Shown: in pieces, positions 60,270-64,000 of the stretch | Position numbering within the stretch: position 1 is the stretch's first letter | Layout: every line of letters begins with the position of its first letter | Source: Pythium myriotylum | Taxonomy: Eukaryota > Oomycota > Peronosporomycetes > Pythiales > Pythiaceae | Reading direction: 5' to 3' | DNA length: 64,000 bases | Assembly: GCA_023091665.1 (NCBI GenBank) | Contig: JALJCQ010000012.1 | Location: forward strand, 1,550,001-1,614,000 | Made by a program: the position numbers and the translations under genes | The notes under the pieces: model-generated | The model's database searches: none | Seen by the model: the letters and a program-made list of their open reading frames with translations, nothing else | What the model was told of the DNA's origin: nothing

Positions 60270-60802
60270 GTCATATCCTTGACCTGAAGCATGATGTGCC
60301 TGAACTTGGAGATGTAGTCGGCAACTCCTTTACAACCCCTCTGCTTGAGCTCCATTGGCTAACGACGCAAACGCCGTTATAGATCGTGGGGGACAAACTC
60401 CTCTTGTTGCTCCTCGAAGAACTATTCTACCGTTCTGATGACTTGACACTTCTCAACCCACCACTACCCCGCTGGTCCGTCTAACGTACTTCCTATCACT
60501 GCCAAAATCTGCGTCACGTGCTTCTCATCCTTGATATCCACCTTCCGGACACTGAAATACTGCTTGAGCTGCTGTTCATACAGCGCAAATGACTCTCCGA
60601 CACCCCTGAAGCGTGGCAACTTGATTCCGTCTATCTTGAGTTCTCCGACCGATCAGTTTTCTTAAATAAGGTGTAGCATCTCATTCTGTAGTCTGATAAT
60701 ATTCACGAGCGCGTCCGAGGGCGTCTGCGTACTGCGGATTCGTTCCAACAGCACCTGCTTCTGATTCATTACTTGCAGTAGGCTTCTCAATACGTCTTCC
60801 AT
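60270..60802 (-). pseudogene. Decayed Gypsy gag fragment
   Basis: Minus strand from ATG 60802: MEDVLRSLLQVMNQKQVLL, then IKLPRFRGVGESFALYEQQ, LKQYFSVRKVDIKDEKHV, ILAVIGSTLDGPAG, FFEEQQEEFVPHDL, and GVADYISKFRHIMLQVKD. This is the retrotransposon-gag capsid pattern of oomycete Gypsy elements and differs from the gag at 53320-54333. At least five in-frame stops or shifts are present, and no LTR or pol was found nearby. Confidence 0.75.
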
Positions 60803-61083
60803 GGTGGGCTACTGACTTCGGATTTGTTTTCTTCTGATGCGATTGAGTATTCTCTGAAATGTACCCTTGATTCTGATTCTGCGAAACATCTAATACTGAA
60901 TGGATATGACCTTAGACAGGTAGAAGGTTACGGTGGAAACAGGTTACGGTTTACTGACGGTTATTGGGTAGGGTTTTCCAAAGTCTGAGCTACAATCGTC
61001 TTTCTCTTCCCACGCTGAGACTCAGCTGCGACGGAGGCGGTGACCTTAGCGTACTTGTTCTTGTAGTCGGTAATGGATATGCG
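60803..61083. other. Unassigned sequence
   Basis: 281 bp between the gag remnant and the small minus-strand frame. Nothing was recognised. Confidence 0.4.
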
Positions 61084-61482
61084 CTAGCGCTTTTCCGTGA
61101 GCTTGTCTTCTTCGATGAGCTGCTTGTGTTCGGCTCGCTCAAGCTCTTGCACCGTGGGCTTGGGGTCCAAAACCTTAGCGACTTCCTTATCTAAGTAGGC
61201 GGCCGCTAGTGACAGGTGATGGTCCACTTCGTCCAGCTGCTGGTCCAAACGACGGAGGATGGGTATGAGGGCCTGTCTCTGTTCCACGTTCGTAATCTTC
61301 GAGGCCGAAGACTTGATGACGTCTCGAACGACAGAGACAGTAAGTCGGGACCGGCGGATCTGACGGAACCCGTCCGTACGGACTTTATCCGCATCAGCCG
61401 TAGTGAGGTGTGAGAGACGGAGCACGTCGAAGGAGGCACGAGGCGCGGTGGGGTCCACGACATGGTTCTTCTTGCCTACCAT
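61084..61482 (-). CDS. Hypothetical helical protein, transposon-associated context
   Basis: 132 residues, ATG at 61482 (MVGKKNHVVDPTAPRASF). Predicted almost all helix, with two amphipathic segments (QRQALIPILRRLDQQLDEV, PTVQELERAEHKQLIEED). No domain was recognised. The context (gag remnant on one side, transposase on the other) suggests the N terminus of a mobile-element protein, but the frame is intact and the ATG context is reasonable. It could also be a fragment of a longer lost gene. Confidence 0.45.
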   Translation of the reverse strand: MVGKKNHVVDPTAPRASFDVLRLSHLTTADADKVRTDGFRQIRRSRLTVSVVRDVIKSSASKITNVEQRQALIPILRRLDQQLDEVDHHLSLAAAYLDKEVAKVLDPKPTVQELERAEHKQLIEEDKLTEKR

Positions 61483-62192
61483 AAGCTTTCTCTGCTGTAG
61501 CTATGATTCCGAACGGACTATGAGCTCCCCGAACCGCTGTCACAGTGTACAAAAACTGTACCGATCAGGACTAGCAGGGACACGCCGCTACTAACGGACA
61601 GGGCCGACTTCGGTCAAGTGTCAGCGGTAGGGAGTCGAGAGCACTGAGAGCACCGAGAGGCCGCAAGAACGTCGGCGGCAGCCGAGGGCGAGGGCGAGAA
61701 CGAGATGAGGGCGCGGCAGTGACCAACAAGTGCTACCAGATGTATCGACTTGGCAGAAGAAGGTGAGTTCCGTAGCAAAAGAGGGTAGCTGGTGTGACCG
61801 TTGCGAGGAAAATCGGAGAATTATTTCGTCTGCTTATGAACATGCAGGGTGGCTCCGAGATAGCCTCGGAGCGCCTCCTAGTGTCCTACACTACCTTCGT
61901 TGAAGTTCCAATTGTTTGTGATGTTCTTTTCCTTTTGCTTTTCGTGTATGCATATTCAATCCTACACACAGCCAGTTTCTAGAAACTGACGTGGGCTGTG
62001 TCTCGCCTTGTCTGGTCCGTGCCCGGAGCCATCCAGCCCATGGAGCCGGAGGCTCGGTGCCACGAGACCGAGCGAGGATTATGACCCTCGGGGTCTTCTT
62101 CAAGGCGACGGGCGCAAACACAAAGGAGCCCCGCATGATTGTTTCAAACAATACTGTATTAAGTTAACCAATTGACTACCTGGTGGTCACAT
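61483..62192. other. Unassigned sequence
   Basis: 710 bp without credible coding frames. CTCCGAG-ATAGC-CTCGGAG near 61,854 forms a short hairpin. It may include one end of the Merlin element, but terminal repeats were not found. Confidence 0.4.
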
Positions 62193-63080
62193 TCACACTT
62201 GGTACTTTTTTCTGATGCCAATAACGAGGCCATGGAAGTACTCACACTTCCTTGGCGACTCACGGAAGTACCACGTGCGCCAGAGGCACTCATCAAGGTA
62301 CCCAGCCACCACGCTTTTTTTCATGCCGCGTGCCGCCTTCATTCGCTGTTTAATCTTGACCTCCCACACCCCATCGATGCGGTTGGTGTGGGCCCCTGTC
62401 GTCGGGCAGACGAAGTTCTTCTTGTGGTTCACCCACTTATGGGTGTACTCCATGTCCTTCAACAACTCATTGTTTTGCAGACTGTACACATGACCCTTGT
62501 TCTTGCCGCGGTGGACCACAGACACATACGATTTAAACATATCTGACGTAATCAGGGTCCTACTTGCACGTGTTAATGTCGGAGTAACTAATATATAACC
62601 GAGGGTAACGTACTTTGGTTTGATGTAGGCCTTGATGGCAGGAGAGAGGTTAGCCTTCGTGCGGTCGTCAAAGACGACCTTCGCGAACCACTTTTTCGTC
62701 GTACGGTCGACGCCGCTGAAGGCCCAAAAGTCCTCGTGCCGAGTGCCACGATGGTACTTTTGCTTCTTCTTCAGACTGGTTTCGTCTATCTCGAGGACGT
62801 GGCCCTCGCCTCCAATCTGTCATGCACTAAATTAGTATGATTAATTAGTACACGTACATGCATTCTCACTTACTCGCATGTCACAGGCGGTCATCTCCGC
62901 TGAGGAAATATCCTATGCATACGCGTACCATTGCGTTGCCGTCGTCGGCGACACGCCAGCCTGCTCAGCTGCTGTTGTTACTGAGTGCTTGAACGCCCAG
63001 AACAACAGCAGCTGGATGAGCTTGGATAGTGGGGCGGAGGAGAGCGCGAAGAAGGAGCCTGCTCGCACACTCTTTTCCAC
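62193..63080 (-). pseudogene. Merlin/IS1016-type (ISXO2-like) DDE transposase, one internal stop
   Basis: Minus strand. Exon 2 (62193-62816) is intact, 207 residues: HVLEIDETSL (first catalytic Asp), RHEDFWAFSGVDR, LITSDMFKSY (second Asp) and HKWVNHKKNFVCPTTGAHTN with RIDGVWEVKIKQRM (final Glu region replaced by the family's N/E box). A 57-bp intron (62817-62873, GTAAGT...GACAG) separates it from exon 1. Exon 1 reads VRAGSFFALSSAPLSKLIQL, LLFWAFKHSVTTAAEQAGVS and ATQWYAYA, then TAG (62913-62915), then DISSAEMTACDMR. The N-terminal zinc-ribbon part is lost upstream of about 63,080. The order matches the ISXO2 transposase domain. One substitution from an open frame in the visible part, so it may be a recent inactivation. 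Confidence 0.8.
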
Positions 63081-64000
63081 CCGTCACTCCCCGCGATGGC
63101 AGCCCCACCGCTCACGCTCGCTAGTCGCAGTGAGCGTGACTGAGACGAAGTGCCCGCGTCTCTCGCTGCCTCGTCCCAGGTTGTGGGAGCTGGCACAGAG
63201 CTGGATTAGTTGGCTAGGAAATTAAATGACAAGAGTTAGTAGGTGGCAGTAACCTGGTACAGTGTACTAGCTACTCACCCACCTTTCCAGTCTGTCACAG
63301 TGTGCCAGGATCTGGTTTCATCCACTGGACCTTCCCAGTTGGTGATTTCTGTCTGGTTTGAGCTGGCTTTCTCCGGATGTTGACCAGATTCATCCATCCG
63401 AGAAACCGGTTTCTACCGGTTTTCCCAGTTCAGATTGTGCGATTTCCAGTTAGACCACACAGAGTAGGGTTCTTATCAGATCTGGTAGTTAAGTAGGTAG
63501 GGTTCACGGAGCCAGTTTCTGGATCCCCTTGGGGGTTTACCCTGTATTCAAAAGACTTCGCTTTTTGCTCTCAACTCCCCAAGTCTCTTCAGTCGAACCA
63601 CGGGAGGACCAAGTGTCTACGCCACAAGGTAAGCCTGCGTGTGTTGGATATGCCGTAGTGGACTGTGTGCGCGTGTGTCTGGCTGCTGGTGCGTGGGTAT
63701 TGGTGTGTTTGCGAGTGAGAGGAGCCAACCCCCTTTCCAGCCCTTGAGGCACCTGCAAAGGGTACTAGTTTGTACTAGAGACCTGGAGCACTCCATATTC
63801 TTGTGTATTCTTGTGTTGCGATAGCTGGGAACTGCTCGTAGTTCTCCAGTTAAAGTAATACAATTCACATGGTAGAGAGAGAAGATTTCAGAGGGGATTT
63901 CCAGTGTCCTGGCGGATCGAGGTCGCCCTCCGTCCCAGGCGAGACTCAGCGGATCGAAGCTAGGCTTCCGTCCTGGGTCTAAGCGTGTCGTTTGTATTTG
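63081..64000. other. Unassigned right end of the window
   Basis: 920 bp. No gene recognised. It contains short direct repeats near 63,912 and GT-rich sequence around 63,640-63,720. It may be the beginning of a further mobile element cut by the window edge. Confidence 0.4.
63912..63976 (+). repeat. Imperfect direct repeat, 28-base units
   Basis: Two units starting GCGGATCGA and ending CCGTCC(C/T)(A/G)GG, at 63912-63939 and 63949-63976, with a 37-base period. Confidence 0.5.

Overview
This window is nuclear DNA of a filamentous oomycete, most likely Peronosporales (Phytophthora/Pythium-like). The signs are compact GC-rich genes with few short GT-AG introns (mostly 55-80 bp), starts that are ATG, a myosin-ankyrin-FYVE fusion, a plant-MKP1-like phosphatase and CTFxPxIN-repeat proteins, next to a block of oomycete-style Gypsy, Copia, Helitron, Harbinger, Merlin and piggyBac-like debris. 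No rRNA, tRNA or CRISPR was recognised.

Gene-dense part (1-41,000). In order: GDP-mannose 4,6-dehydratase (5' end outside the window); a proline/alanine-rich C2 protein (-); a PH-PH-VPS9-PDZ Rab5-type exchange factor (-); isocitrate lyase (+); a divergent organellar cyclophilin (-); a seven-exon palmitoyl-protein thioesterase (+); a MAPK phosphatase with a gelsolin-like tail (+); a membrane-anchored SPKK-rich protein (+); a small PX-domain protein (-); a myosin with IQ, ankyrin and FYVE modules (+); ubiquitin-activating enzyme E1 (+); a CDKAL1-type tRNA methylthiotransferase (+), followed by a small protein that looks like its two ends without the enzyme; an LRR protein interrupted by a frameshift (-); a PP6-like phosphatase (+); aspartylglucosaminidase (-); a coiled-coil protein (-); an MFSD1-like transporter (+); and a CTFxPxIN-repeat coiled-coil protein (-). 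Several neighbours are divergent with under 350 bp between start codons, so they probably share promoters. Themes are endolysosomal trafficking and degradation (VPS9, PX, FYVE myosin, PPT, AGA, MFSD1-like), phosphatase signalling and core metabolism.

Transposon-rich part (41,000-64,000). A broken ABCG transporter (42.4-44.2 kb) carries a 612-bp reverse-oriented retrotransposon fragment between 13-bp near-identical target repeats. Then come a 1.26-kb element with inverted ends (44.57-45.83 kb), a decayed Helitron on the minus strand (45.9-48.9 kb), and a young Gypsy element (49,349-54,802, minus strand). The Gypsy element has LTRs that look identical by eye, a perfect 5-bp target duplication, a textbook -1 ribosomal frameshift signal between gag and pol, no integrase core, and an antisense reading frame where integrase should be. 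It sits inside a second copy of the inverted-end element. After it lie a Copia 3' fragment with one complete LTR, a Harbinger transposase remnant, a broken SANT/DUF6818-like gene, two abutting piggyBac-like TTAA MITEs, a decayed Gypsy gag, and a nearly intact Merlin/IS1016-type transposase with one internal stop.

The contrast between the two halves fits the 'two-speed' genome layout described for plant-associated oomycetes. All gene models, including introns, were read by eye. No alignments or database searches were run.
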